From positions 1-64,000 of the forward strand of contig NZ_JPMI01000136.1 in assembly GCF_000733295.1 (NCBI RefSeq): DNA of 64,000 nucleotides, written 5' to 3'. This document shows, piece after piece, positions 10,833 to 19,136 of this stretch. The notes under the pieces are model-generated. The model made no database searches, was not told the origin of the DNA, and was given only the letters and a program-made list of their open reading frames with translations. Numbering within the stretch: position 1 is the first letter of the stretch; every line of letters begins with the position of its first letter. The position numbers and the translations under genes are program-made. The DNA is from Archangium violaceum Cb vi76 (GTDB lineage Bacteria > Myxococcota > Myxococcia > Myxococcales > Myxococcaceae).

Positions 10833-11026
10833 ATGGGACGCCTCGGCATCCTCGGAGGCGGGTTGTCCATCGCGGCGCTGGTGGCGCTGCGCGACCGGGG
10901 CGAGCCGCTCTGGAGGTGTGGCCGGAGATGGTCCACTTCCCCGAGTCCGTGCGTGCCACCGCGAAGCTGTGCGAGCACCTGCGGAGGGTGCTCGGAGGCG
11001 CCGAGGCTCGCGCCCACGTGGGCTGA
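10833..11026 (+). pseudogene. Decayed alpha/beta hydrolase (HSL-like esterase) remnant
   Basis: One frame from 10833 reads GILGGGLSIAALVALRDRGEPL, which resembles the nucleophile-elbow segment of HSL-family esterases (GDSAGGGLA..ALRD.G.PLP). The serine of the GDSAG motif is lost. A second frame, shifted by one base near 10910, reads LEVWPEMVHF, typical of the family's C-terminal catalytic His region. The ~100 residues between these landmarks are missing. The piece is therefore an internally deleted, frameshifted relic. Recognition rests on two short motifs. Confidence 0.55.
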
Positions 11027-11283
11027 AAACGTGGGCTGAAGGGGCTCACTTCTTCTCGTGCCATGGGAATCGTGCGGCCATGGGCGATGGCACTGTTGCG
11101 CCTCCGACGCTGAAGGCCCGCTGGCGTCGGGGAATGGCCATGGGGGGATTGCCGGGATTGCGGAGGTTGCCGATATAGGTCTGCACCCGAAAGGGAGGGC
11201 CGGGTGGGTCGCACCCCGGGAAATCACGAGGGCTGGGGGCCTCTCGCCGGTTTCGGAAACGCGCCCCGTCTGGAAGTCACACC
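11027..11283. other. Intergenic region with no recognised element
   Basis: Between the hydrolase relic and the next gene there is no convincing reading frame, hairpin or repeat. The only structure noticed is a short imperfect direct repeat (acgtgggctgaa) at 11017-11039. It presumably carries the promoter of the following hypothetical gene. Confidence 0.4.
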
Positions 11284-11934
11284 ATGGCCCGGCACCCAAG
11301 CAGACGTTCTCCTCGTGCGGGTACGCGAGTCTCCGGCTTGTTCATCCAACTGCTCACCACCGAGTGGACGAAGGACACGCGGGGAGGCGCGGGCGCGCGG
11401 GTGCGCGACGCCACGCCCCTGGCGAGTGTGCTGCCGGAGGCGGTGAGTGGGGCCGGGGGCAACGCCAGCTTCCAACTGCACCACGTCTACTTCTCCGAGC
11501 AGCGGCGCTTCCTGCCGAGGGACTGGACGGAGGTGCGCAGGGGCAGGCCCTTCATCGAGGTGGAGGCCTTCCGCGTGGAGCGTACGGACGAGGGAGAGGT
11601 CCGGGTGCTGCTCGACTACGGGAAGATGGGGATGCCGGGACGGCTCGAGTGGAGCGGTGTGTCCCGGGGCGAGCCCCACGAGGAGCTGTTCCGCGTGGCT
11701 CCCGGCGAGTGGGCGCGCGGGGTGTACAACGAGCGGCTCCAGTACTGGGAGACGGGGCACTGGGGCTACTGCAAGCACGTGCTCAACGTGGGCCTGCTGT
11801 TCGACGCGGAGCGGGGTGTCTTCGTGCGCACCGCGCCGGAGACCGAGGTCCGCCGCGAGTTCTCGCTGCACCCGCGCGGGTCCGTGGCTCCGGGAGCGCA
11901 CACCTCCCGGATGCCCGCCGTCGCGCGGCACTGA
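11284..11934 (+). CDS. Hypothetical protein, 216 residues
   Basis: Unrecognised. The first ~45 residues are basic or low complexity and may be untranslated if a downstream start is used. From ~45 on the protein is compact and mixed alpha/beta, with aromatic-rich stretches (FQLHHVYFSEQRRFLPRDW; ERLQYWETGHWGYCKHVLNVGLLF). There is no signal peptide or membrane span, and no cysteine cluster. The ribosome-binding site before 11284 is weak. Codon use follows the neighbours, and the reverse-strand frames look like shadows. It ends 11 bases before the stop of the convergent AsmA-like gene. Confidence 0.65.
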   Translation: MARHPSRRSPRAGTRVSGLFIQLLTTEWTKDTRGGAGARVRDATPLASVLPEAVSGAGGNASFQLHHVYFSEQRRFLPRDWTEVRRGRPFIEVEAFRVERTDEGEVRVLLDYGKMGMPGRLEWSGVSRGEPHEELFRVAPGEWARGVYNERLQYWETGHWGYCKHVLNVGLLFDAERGVFVRTAPETEVRREFSLHPRGSVAPGAHTSRMPAVARH

Positions 11935-11945
11935 GCCATGACGGA

Positions 11946-14645
11946 TTAGCGCCCGAAGATGCCGCGGAGGCGCTTCTTCGCTTCCTCCTCGGCCTTCTTG
12001 CGCGCGGCCTCCGCTTCCTGCCGCGCCTTCTCCTCCAGCTCCTTCTGACGCTTCTCCGCCTCGGCCTTCGCGGCCTCCTTCGCCGCGTCCGTGCCGCCGG
12101 TGATGATCTTCCCCACCTCCTTGCCCTTCTCCCCCAGCGCCTCCGTCGCCGCGCTCGCCACCGCCATCTTCCCGATGGCCAACGCCGCCGGCTTCACGTC
12201 CAGCCCCGTCACCTCCGGGCTCCACGCCTTGCCCGTCAGCTTCAGCGCCACCGGCACCGGCTCGGTCGGCTTCGCCCGGCCCAGCGTCATCTTCTCGATG
12301 AGCGGCGGCCCCAGGTTCACCGTGCCCGCCAGGTCCAGCGTCCCGTCCAGCCGGATGCCGCCGTCGAAGCTCATCGCCGCTTCCGGCCGCGTCCACGTAA
12401 TCGGCTTGGACAGCTGCGCCACGCCATTCTGGATGGTCACCCCGAACGGCAGTTGCTCCGCCAGCTCGGTCACCCCATCACTGTCCAGCACCTTGCCCGC
12501 GAAGGGCAGCGCCTTCACCAGCGGAGCGGACACCGCCGCCGGAATGTCGAGGCCCGTGAACGCCCCGCCCAGCAGGCTGCCGTCGATGGCCCCGGCGAGC
12601 CGCTCCTGCAGGCTCTCCATCTCGTAGCCCACGCCCGACAGGTTCATCTGCCCGTTGAACTTCCCGTCCAGCACCTTGCGCGGCACCCGCGTGGACAGTG
12701 CCTCCGCCACGTTCATGTCCTTGACCTCGGCCTTCAGCTCGAAGGGCCGCTGCGCCGCGTCCGGGCCCAGCCGCACCGAACTCCCGCTCGCCGACACCGT
12801 GCCGCCGTAGATGCCCGTGGTGAAGCGCTCCACCGTGATGAGGTCGTCCACCATCTTCAGGTCCGCCACCATGTTGGACAGGTCCATCCCGTTCATCCGC
12901 AGCGCGCCCATCTTGAAGGACATGTTCCCGCGCATGCCGTTGAAGCGCTTGGGATCCTGGGGCCCCTCTTCCTCCTCGGGCAGCGGACCGCCCGCCGTGG
13001 CCGCCACCTCCTCGTCCGTCATCAGCAATTCATCCACGTCGAGCCGCGGGCTCTCGAGCGCCAGGGCGAACGTCATCGTCTGCTTCGCCCCCGTGCCCGC
13101 CTGCGAGTACGACGCCGTGCCGGCCATCGTGTACTCGAGCAGGGCGATGCCCAGCCGGCTCAGGTCCACCTTCATGGGCTGCTTGCCGCTCTCGGGCTGG
13201 TACGTGCCCGCCGCGTCCACCGTGAAGGTCTGCCCGGGCCGCTTGTCCAGCAGCAGCCCCGGCCGCATGTCCACGCCCGACAGGTCCGACTTCGCATCGA
13301 AGCGCAGCGCGCCGCCGCTCGCCGCCGCCCCGGTGAGCCGAGCCGTCAGCCGCATGGGCGCGCCCGCCTCCTTGGAGAGCTGCTCGGGGATGCGCAGCCG
13401 CACCGGCGTCAGGTCCACCTCCGCCGTCAGCGCCTGCGACTCCTGCGTGCCGCCTCCGCGCACCACCAGGCCGATGGGACCCGCCACCTGGTTGGCGAGC
13501 TGCTTGCGCAGCGGCGGGTAGTACTCGGCCAGCACCGCCGGGTCGAGGTTCTGCCCCACCAGCTCGAAGTCCTGCACCGTGGGCTTCTCCGTGAGCAGCC
13601 CCTTCACCTGGCCCTTGCCGGTGATGCGCGCCGGGCCGAGCTCCACCCGCAGCGTCTGGAGGGACAGGTCTCCCTTCTCCATGTCGCCCGTCACGTCGGT
13701 GTCCACCACCACGTCGAGCGCCTTGCCACCCTCGGCCCCGGCGAAGCGCAGGCCCTGGGCACGCAGGCCGCCCTTGAGGTTCGTGGGCCCGGTGCCGCCG
13801 GGCACCGCCGCGCCGAGCCGCGCCGTCCAGTCCGCCTGGAGCGTGCCCGCCTGCAACCCCGCCTCCGCGCCGAGGAAGGGCCCCAGCGGCGCCAGGTCGA
13901 TGGGCTCGGACTTGAGCGCCACGCGCTCGGGCACGGGGATGAGCGAGGCCGGCAGCGGTGTGGTGTGCAGCGTGAGGTGGAAGTTCTGCTTCTGCGCCAG
14001 CACCGCGGCGTGGAGCACCACGTCCAGCGGCTTGCCCGCGCGCAGGTCCTTCACCTCCACGTCCAGGTCGGTGATGGCCAGCTCGCGCGCCTGCGCCGCG
14101 CTCCGGTCGATGAAGCGGATGGTCGCATCGGTGAGCGCCGCCCGGTCCACGCGCACCATGGACAGGTCCGTGGGCTGCTCCTCGGCGGGAGGCGTCTCCT
14201 CCTTGGGCTGCTGCTGGGCGAGCTTCTCCATCAGTCGCGAGACATTGGTGGTGCCATCCGGCAGCCGGACGACGTTGACGGTGAGCCCGGTCACCTCGGC
14301 GTTCTTCACCTGGATGTCCTGGCCGCGCGAGGTGAGGGCGGGCCAGAGCGCCACCGCCACGTCGAGCTTCTTCATCTCCGCCAGGGGCACCTGCTCGCCC
14401 TCGGCGGCACCGACCACCACGTTCTCCACCTCGACGCCCACGTGGGGAATGAGCTGGGTGGAGATGTCACCGATTTCCACCGGCCGGCCCAGCGTCTGGG
14501 CGAAGGCAGCGGCCTCGGTGCGCGCACGCTGGAGCAGGAAGGCGTCGAGCCGCCACAGGGCCACGGCGACGACGACCACCAGGAACAGGACGATGCCGCC
14601 CAGGACGTAGGGCCAGCGCTTCTTCTTCGGCTGCTGTTCGGACAT
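11946..14645 (-). CDS. AsmA-family protein
   Basis: An 899-residue protein with one N-terminal membrane helix (~13-32, VLGGIVLFLVVVVAVALW) followed by a large periplasmic beta-rich region. The AsmA signature just after the helix (GRPVEIGDIS, then LAEMKKLDVAVALWPAL) is clear. Repeating beta segments such as GTLDLAGTVNLG are typical of the AsmA/TamB/VPS13-like bridge fold. The last ~60 residues are a charged helical tail (EAEKRQKELEEKARQEAEA). The family helps move or organise lipids and outer-membrane components between the two membranes; a specific substrate cannot be assigned. It appears to be a single-gene unit, convergent with the hypothetical gene to its left. Confidence 0.88.
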   Translation of the reverse strand: MSEQQPKKKRWPYVLGGIVLFLVVVVAVALWRLDAFLLQRARTEAAAFAQTLGRPVEIGDISTQLIPHVGVEVENVVVGAAEGEQVPLAEMKKLDVAVALWPALTSRGQDIQVKNAEVTGLTVNVVRLPDGTTNVSRLMEKLAQQQPKEETPPAEEQPTDLSMVRVDRAALTDATIRFIDRSAAQARELAITDLDVEVKDLRAGKPLDVVLHAAVLAQKQNFHLTLHTTPLPASLIPVPERVALKSEPIDLAPLGPFLGAEAGLQAGTLQADWTARLGAAVPGGTGPTNLKGGLRAQGLRFAGAEGGKALDVVVDTDVTGDMEKGDLSLQTLRVELGPARITGKGQVKGLLTEKPTVQDFELVGQNLDPAVLAEYYPPLRKQLANQVAGPIGLVVRGGGTQESQALTAEVDLTPVRLRIPEQLSKEAGAPMRLTARLTGAAASGGALRFDAKSDLSGVDMRPGLLLDKRPGQTFTVDAAGTYQPESGKQPMKVDLSRLGIALLEYTMAGTASYSQAGTGAKQTMTFALALESPRLDVDELLMTDEEVAATAGGPLPEEEEGPQDPKRFNGMRGNMSFKMGALRMNGMDLSNMVADLKMVDDLITVERFTTGIYGGTVSASGSSVRLGPDAAQRPFELKAEVKDMNVAEALSTRVPRKVLDGKFNGQMNLSGVGYEMESLQERLAGAIDGSLLGGAFTGLDIPAAVSAPLVKALPFAGKVLDSDGVTELAEQLPFGVTIQNGVAQLSKPITWTRPEAAMSFDGGIRLDGTLDLAGTVNLGPPLIEKMTLGRAKPTEPVPVALKLTGKAWSPEVTGLDVKPAALAIGKMAVASAATEALGEKGKEVGKIITGGTDAAKEAAKAEAEKRQKELEEKARQEAEAARKKAEEEAKKRLRGIFGR

Positions 14646-14854
14646 CTCTCGGTACCTCCACCCGCCCGGGGCCTCGGGGGTTGCTCGGAGCCCGGGCTGT
14701 CAGGCAGGCGAACCCTTAACCCAGGAGGACCCATCCCGCACGTTCCTCTTATGCGGGGGCGTGGGATTGGATGTTGAAGATGGCACTCACGGGCTGGGAC
14801 GGGAGCCGCTCGCGGAGATGCACTCCGTTTCGTGAGGCCTGCCCGCCCGGCCGC

Positions 14855-16495
14855 TCACCGGGAGCGAACCGCCGGGGTCCACTGGAGGGGGCCTTGGCCC
14901 ACCTTCTGGCTCCAGGCGGAGCTGTCGAGCACCATGCGGCCCTGGGTATCGAGGGTCTGCACATCCTCGGGGACCTTCCGGACGACCCGCCCGGTGCCCA
15001 TGTCCACCAGCAGGCCCTCGGAGTAGGCGAAGTCCCCCGCGGCCGCGAAGCCGTACCCCCGCTGCTCGCCGAGCTCGCGCTGCTCTCCCGTCGTGGTGTC
15101 CACGAACCAGAGGCGCCTGTTCTCGTTCTTGCGTCCGGTAGACCGCTTCACCAGCGCATGGGTTCCCTCGACGTAGTGCACCTCGCCGCGCATCGGGTGC
15201 ACGGTGCGCGTCTCCAGGTCCACCACGCTCTGAGCGGAGTCACCCTGGGTGGAGGCGGGTGAGATGGGGAACAGCCGGGGAGGACCCAGGGAGGGCGGGG
15301 GCCGCCCCGCGTACTCGGTGGCGATGCCGAGCGGCTGGTGGACCCGGGCCCCGTGCAGCTCGAGCGCGTTGCCCTGGGCGGTGCAGGCCACGAGCACCTG
15401 CTCCCGCGCTGCATCCACGTGGAGGACATTGGCGCGGCAGCTCGCGGGCACCCACTCGGTGCGCTGGCCCGAGGCCTGCTCGACGAACACCTCGCCCTGC
15501 TCCCCCTGGCGCAGCAGGGCGTCTCCGAGCGGTTGGAGGACACCCTCCTTCGGGACGAGCGGGCCGCCCTCCACCCGGCGCAGCAGCCACGAGGCCGTGT
15601 CGCCCTCCTGGCCGTAGTGGCCGTAGGACATGATGGGGCCGCGGCAGTACCTGGAGGCGAGCGACGTCTGCGCCCGGGGCCAGGTGAGCTGTCCATCCCC
15701 ATCCGTGTCCTGGGTGACCACGCCGAACCAGACCCACCGGCCCTCGGGGTCGAGCGAGGCACGGCCCAGCAAGCCGGGGCCATGGGGCACCTCTCGCTTG
15801 CTGCCGTCCTGGAGGTTGATGAGGAAGGCCGTGGCCCGCTTCTCCGGCCCGCTCAGGGACACGAGGAGCAGGCGCTGGCCGTCGCGCGAGAAGGACACGG
15901 GCAGGGAGGCGCTGGGCGCGGTGCTGTCGGGGATGGTGTCGGGAGGGGCCAGCTCGGCGTCGGTGCGCGTGTACGTGTCGAGCAGCCGGAGCGAGCCGCC
16001 GCGGACCACCACGAGGTAGCGGCCGGTCGGATCCGCGGCGAGGAAGTCGTCGAGCCGTTCGCCCTCGCCGGGCTCGAGGAACAGGTAGGGGGCGAGCGTG
16101 TCCCCGAACGTGTCCCCGTGCCGGCCGAAGCGGACCTCCAGCTTGCCATCGCCGTTGGTGTCCTCGCGGGCCTGGCAGGCGATGAGCCAACGGCCATCCT
16201 TGGCGGCCCGCTGGAAGAGGATGGGGTGGCGCGTGCCGATGGGGCCTGACTCCCGCTGGAGGGCGGTGGGGGGCGCCACCGAGAACTCCTGGGCCGGAGG
16301 GAGAAAGGCAACCGGTGGGCTGATGGGTTCGGGGGCCGGAGGGGCGGCGGCAACGGGCGCGTTCGTGGGCTCGGAGGGCTGAGCGGGAGCAGCGACCGGT
16401 GGGGTGGTGGGCTCGGCGGAGGGTGGGGGCGAGGCTCTCCGCGCCGCACAGGCGGGCAGGAGGAGGGCGGAGGCGAGCAGCACGCGGAGTTTCAT
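14855..16495 (-). CDS. Lipoprotein with beta-propeller-like repeats
   Basis: A 546-residue secreted lipoprotein. The signal peptide ends in LLLPAC (Cys ~16), followed by Ala, so outer-membrane sorting is likely. A Pro/Ala/Ser-rich linker (~20-65) leads to a repetitive beta domain with recurring strand-turn units (GRYLVVVRGGSLRLLD, FSRDGQRLLLVS, DPEGRWVWFGVV). These resemble TolB or WD40-like propeller blades. Two Asp-rich loops (DTNGDGKLEV, DTDGDGQLTW) look like calcium-binding insertions. No enzyme motif was found. It lies left of the toxin array and next to a sequence copied from the start of the DUF885 gene. Confidence 0.75.
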   Translation of the reverse strand: MKLRVLLASALLLPACAARRASPPPSAEPTTPPVAAPAQPSEPTNAPVAAAPPAPEPISPPVAFLPPAQEFSVAPPTALQRESGPIGTRHPILFQRAAKDGRWLIACQAREDTNGDGKLEVRFGRHGDTFGDTLAPYLFLEPGEGERLDDFLAADPTGRYLVVVRGGSLRLLDTYTRTDAELAPPDTIPDSTAPSASLPVSFSRDGQRLLLVSLSGPEKRATAFLINLQDGSKREVPHGPGLLGRASLDPEGRWVWFGVVTQDTDGDGQLTWPRAQTSLASRYCRGPIMSYGHYGQEGDTASWLLRRVEGGPLVPKEGVLQPLGDALLRQGEQGEVFVEQASGQRTEWVPASCRANVLHVDAAREQVLVACTAQGNALELHGARVHQPLGIATEYAGRPPPSLGPPRLFPISPASTQGDSAQSVVDLETRTVHPMRGEVHYVEGTHALVKRSTGRKNENRRLWFVDTTTGEQRELGEQRGYGFAAAGDFAYSEGLLVDMGTGRVVRKVPEDVQTLDTQGRMVLDSSAWSQKVGQGPLQWTPAVRSR

Positions 16496-16542
16496 GGGGG
16501 GCGAGGCTGGAGGAGGAGACGCCGGGAGCGCAAGCGCAACGG

Positions 16543-16588
16543 GTCCACTCCGAGCGCCTTCCCTGTCATGCGTGGGGACTGGAGACTG
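16543..16588 (+). repeat. Left 46-bp direct repeat bounding the toxin array
   Basis: This 46-bp stretch matches 25721-25766 with two mismatches. The right copy is the upstream region and first bases of the DUF885 gene, so this left copy is a stranded 5' fragment of a DUF885 gene. The two copies enclose all three toxin/immunity cassettes, marking the limits of an amplified or recombined segment. Confidence 0.8.
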
Positions 16589-16598
16589 CGGAGGTGCA

Positions 16599-17270
16599 TC
16601 ACCCTCGAGCGGACTTCACCCGGGCGAGCCAGTCCTGGAACTCGTCGCCCAGGTTCATGATGAAGTCGAAGCGGCCGGTGGCGATCATCTCGACCAGCCG
16701 CCGGTCACGGGCGATGAGCTCGGGGACGCTGTCGGGAAAATGGATGCCGGGCATGCCATCGAAGAGGTAGCCCTGGTCCACCACGAGCATGTCGACGAAG
16801 TGGGAGAGGGTATCGAAGAAGCGGTCCACGTCCGAGGCGATGGGCAGGACGTACCTGTCCATGTAGGCATCAATGAAGATGACGGGCTGGCGGCCGCGCT
16901 CGTCGGCGAGCTTGGGCACCACGGCGAAGTAATGGGCGAGCCCGGGGATGCTCCCAAAAAATACGGAGGAACAGAAGGGCTCCTCTTTTTCTCGAAACTC
17001 CTCGGTCCTGCGTGCGATTCCGTTGTGCTGGTCATCGACCCGGCTGAGGAAGAGCTGCCCCCCGAATTGCCCTCCGAAATCAGCTCTGCCAAGGCGCTTG
17101 TAGACGGCCGCGAGTACGGGGTCGAAGGGGTAGCCTGCGACGAGTGCTCCTGCTTCAGGCGGGGAACGCCCTGGTGGAAGGAGCTCCATGTGCAATCCGT
17201 ACTTCCGATACACCTCCATCAACCGATCGAGCCCAGGCAGTGGGATGTCCGCAGTCATGGTCATGCTCAT
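16599..17270 (-). CDS. Probable immunity protein, cassette A (SUKH/SMI1-KNR4-like)
   Basis: A 223-residue soluble protein whose ATG overlaps the toxin stop by four bases (ATGA), so the pair is translationally coupled, toxin first. Residues ~105-223 (PKLADERGRQPVIF, LPIASDVDRFFDTLSHFVD, VPELIARDRRLVEMI) are almost the same in cassettes B and C. Residues ~1-100 are much more variable. The overall pattern recalls SUKH-superfamily (SMI1/KNR4) immunity proteins, which often partner HNH-type toxins; the family call is tentative. Part of the variable region (~16966-17010) is visibly richer in A/T than its surroundings. Neutralising the adjacent nuclease is inferred from position and coupling. Confidence 0.7.
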   Translation of the reverse strand: MSMTMTADIPLPGLDRLMEVYRKYGLHMELLPPGRSPPEAGALVAGYPFDPVLAAVYKRLGRADFGGQFGGQLFLSRVDDQHNGIARRTEEFREKEEPFCSSVFFGSIPGLAHYFAVVPKLADERGRQPVIFIDAYMDRYVLPIASDVDRFFDTLSHFVDMLVVDQGYLFDGMPGIHFPDSVPELIARDRRLVEMIATGRFDFIMNLGDEFQDWLARVKSARG

Positions 17271-18934
17271 TTCAGGAGGAGGTCGACCAGTGCCTTCACT
17301 TCGTCGAGTGCATCCGCCTCGGCTTTGGCGAGTGAGGATGCGGAGCGGCTCACTTCATAACGTTGGTTGAACCAGCGGCCAAAGTGCCGGTCGACGATGT
17401 CGGCCACTTTTCGCACGTCTTCTGCGGTGGCCTTGCCTTTCGCCCGTCTGAACGCCGTCCAGATATTGTTGATCTTCTTGTGCACGGAGTCGTGCACGCC
17501 CCACAGGTTTTCGCGGGCGTTGATGTTCAACCGCTGGAAGAGATGAGCGTACTCCAGGGGAATGCGATGGTGCACAGGGTAGATGAATCCATCGTCATCA
17601 ATGAGGAGCCTGGCCAGGTCGGTATTGAACTTGCCGTAGAAGTCCTTGTGCGCCATCTGCCTGAGGTCGTTGCTCGCATCTTTGTCCAGTTTGGTATCGA
17701 GGAGTTTCTCGAAACGGGCCATGAGCTTGCGGAGCTGCTCCTTCTCCGCGACCGACAGTCCCTGTGTCTGGGCCTTCGTCCACAAGCGATGGAACTGTTC
17801 TCGCTCCGCCGGACGTACGCGGGCGAGAAAGGAGCGGAACCAGGCCACGGCTTCCGAGCCGCCGCGAGCCAGGATGGGGGCCAGCCTGGGCGCCACTGCC
17901 TCGAAGAGCGCGATGCCGCCGCGTAGCGCGAGGCCGCTGATGAACCAGGTGGCGAGGAACTCGGTGCTGCTGACGCCCGCTTCCAGGAAGGCGTCCCGGG
18001 TCTCCTCCCTCCACTCGCGGAGGATGCGCTCGTAGAGCGCGTAGTGCTCGGCGGCCAGGTCGGGTGGGGCCTCCATGGCCGGGCGCAGCGTCCCTGCTTC
18101 CATCACGCGCCAGCGAGCATGCCGTTCAGCCCGGCGGTGTTCCGCCTCCAGCGACAACCGGACGGTGCGTGGCCCGAGGCCGTGGGTGAAGGGCAGCAAG
18201 GCTTGGGTGAGTTGCGCGGCCAGCTCCGGCGAGGGCTCGCGGATGGGCGGGCCACCATGCGACTCGTATCGCGCAATCGTCGCGCCAAGGACCCGCTCGT
18301 CATCCAACCGGACATCCGCCAACGCCGTGGCGCTGCCCCCATCGGGTACCCGCAGCCCCTTGGCCAACCGGGTGGCCATGGCATGCGCCTGGGCAAGAGT
18401 GTCCGCCGTTACGCCCGTGCGCCGCACGGGGAGCGTCCTGGCCTCCAGGGGTTTGGAACTCTCCGAGGTGGTGAGTGCCCGCAGGCCCCAGCCGTGCCGC
18501 TCCCGTTGCAAGGTGAGGGCAATCTCGCCGGTGCGTGCGTCCACGTAGGCAGGCAGGTGCGTTTCGAGACCTGGGGCGAGCGCCGCACTCGTCCCCGCGG
18601 AGCCCGAGCCCGAGGCATCACGCTTCCAGGACAGCAGTGTCAGCACCCCGTTCTGTGCCCAGAAGCGGAAGACCAGGTTGGCGCCGGGCTCCTCCACGTG
18701 GCTGGCCACTCCCCGCATGCCCGAGAGCGCCGCCGTGGTTTCGGCCCGGCGCGCGTCTTCGTCCGCCTGCGTGTCACGAGTCTCCCAGGGTGGAGGCAGG
18801 TCCCTCCCGACTTCCTCCGCCGGAAGGTCCTCCTCGGGCTCGATGCCCTCCATCGCTCCCGTCGTCGCGCAGGCCTGGAGCACCAGCGCCAGGAGGCATA
18901 TCCACCCGGCGGGTCGAGCCGTTCCCCATCTCAT
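17267..18934 (-). CDS. Polymorphic toxin lipoprotein with C-terminal HNH-type nuclease, cassette A (SitA-like)
   Basis: A 555-residue lipoprotein. The signal peptide ends LVLQAC (C22) with Ala after it, predicting the outer membrane. Residues ~60-420 form a conserved carrier region with a hydrophobic patch (~322-350, FLATWFISGLALRGGIALFE). The C-terminal domain carries VHHRIPLE (H455, H456), LNINARENLWGV (N476) and H485, the H-H...N...H layout of His-Me finger (HNH/EndoVII) nucleases. The shape, an OM lipoprotein with a small nuclease tip followed by an overlapping immunity gene, resembles myxobacterial SitA toxins passed between cells by TraA/B outer-membrane exchange. No sitB-like gene is present. 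Target and transfer are inferred. No Shine-Dalgarno is visible; the leader is very short. Confidence 0.75.
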   Translation of the reverse strand: MRWGTARPAGWICLLALVLQACATTGAMEGIEPEEDLPAEEVGRDLPPPWETRDTQADEDARRAETTAALSGMRGVASHVEEPGANLVFRFWAQNGVLTLLSWKRDASGSGSAGTSAALAPGLETHLPAYVDARTGEIALTLQRERHGWGLRALTTSESSKPLEARTLPVRRTGVTADTLAQAHAMATRLAKGLRVPDGGSATALADVRLDDERVLGATIARYESHGGPPIREPSPELAAQLTQALLPFTHGLGPRTVRLSLEAEHRRAERHARWRVMEAGTLRPAMEAPPDLAAEHYALYERILREWREETRDAFLEAGVSSTEFLATWFISGLALRGGIALFEAVAPRLAPILARGGSEAVAWFRSFLARVRPAEREQFHRLWTKAQTQGLSVAEKEQLRKLMARFEKLLDTKLDKDASNDLRQMAHKDFYGKFNTDLARLLIDDDGFIYPVHHRIPLEYAHLFQRLNINARENLWGVHDSVHKKINNIWTAFRRAKGKATAEDVRKVADIVDRHFGRWFNQRYEVSRSASSLAKAEADALDEVKALVDLLLK

Positions 18935-18949
18935 GTGGGGGAGAGCCTA

Positions 18950-18967
18950 TATCGGAGTTCTCCGATA
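18950..18967. promoter_or_regulatory. TATCGGAG-tt-CTCCGATA palindrome in the cassette A promoter
   Basis: The 8-bp arms are exact, around two bases, and the site begins 16 bases upstream of the toxin A ATG. It overlaps a TATAGG hexamer (minus strand) present in front of all three toxin genes (GATAGG in B). Copies B and C lack the palindrome, so only A would have this control. Repressor binding is inferred. Confidence 0.4.
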
Positions 18968-18984
18968 CCTGCCTGGGGGGCGGT

Positions 18985-19066
18985 TTCCACGACCGGTTTC
19001 TGCAACTCGTACTGCCCGTACCGCTGGTGCGGCAGGTACGGACGCCGGAGGACACGAGTCCGTTGC
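18985..19066 (+). pseudogene. DUF885 3'-end relic 1
   Basis: The plus strand reads FHDRFLQLVLPVPLVRQ and then EDTSPL, a clear match to the end of the intact DUF885 protein (FHDRFLQLGLPVSLARQ, GDTAPSLE). Only about 80 bases survive, between toxin A and the pilin-like gene. Confidence 0.75.
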
Positions 19067-19136
19067 CGCAGTATCGTGTGCCTCCTCACGGTATGCGCTT
19101 CGATATCCCGAAGCGGCCGAAGAGGGGGAGTACCGC

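Noticed and set aside
11058-14777. A 1239-codon plus-strand frame opposite the AsmA-like gene
   Set aside because: Low-complexity His/Arg/Leu-rich translation; the minus-strand AsmA frame has a signal/anchor helix and family signature.
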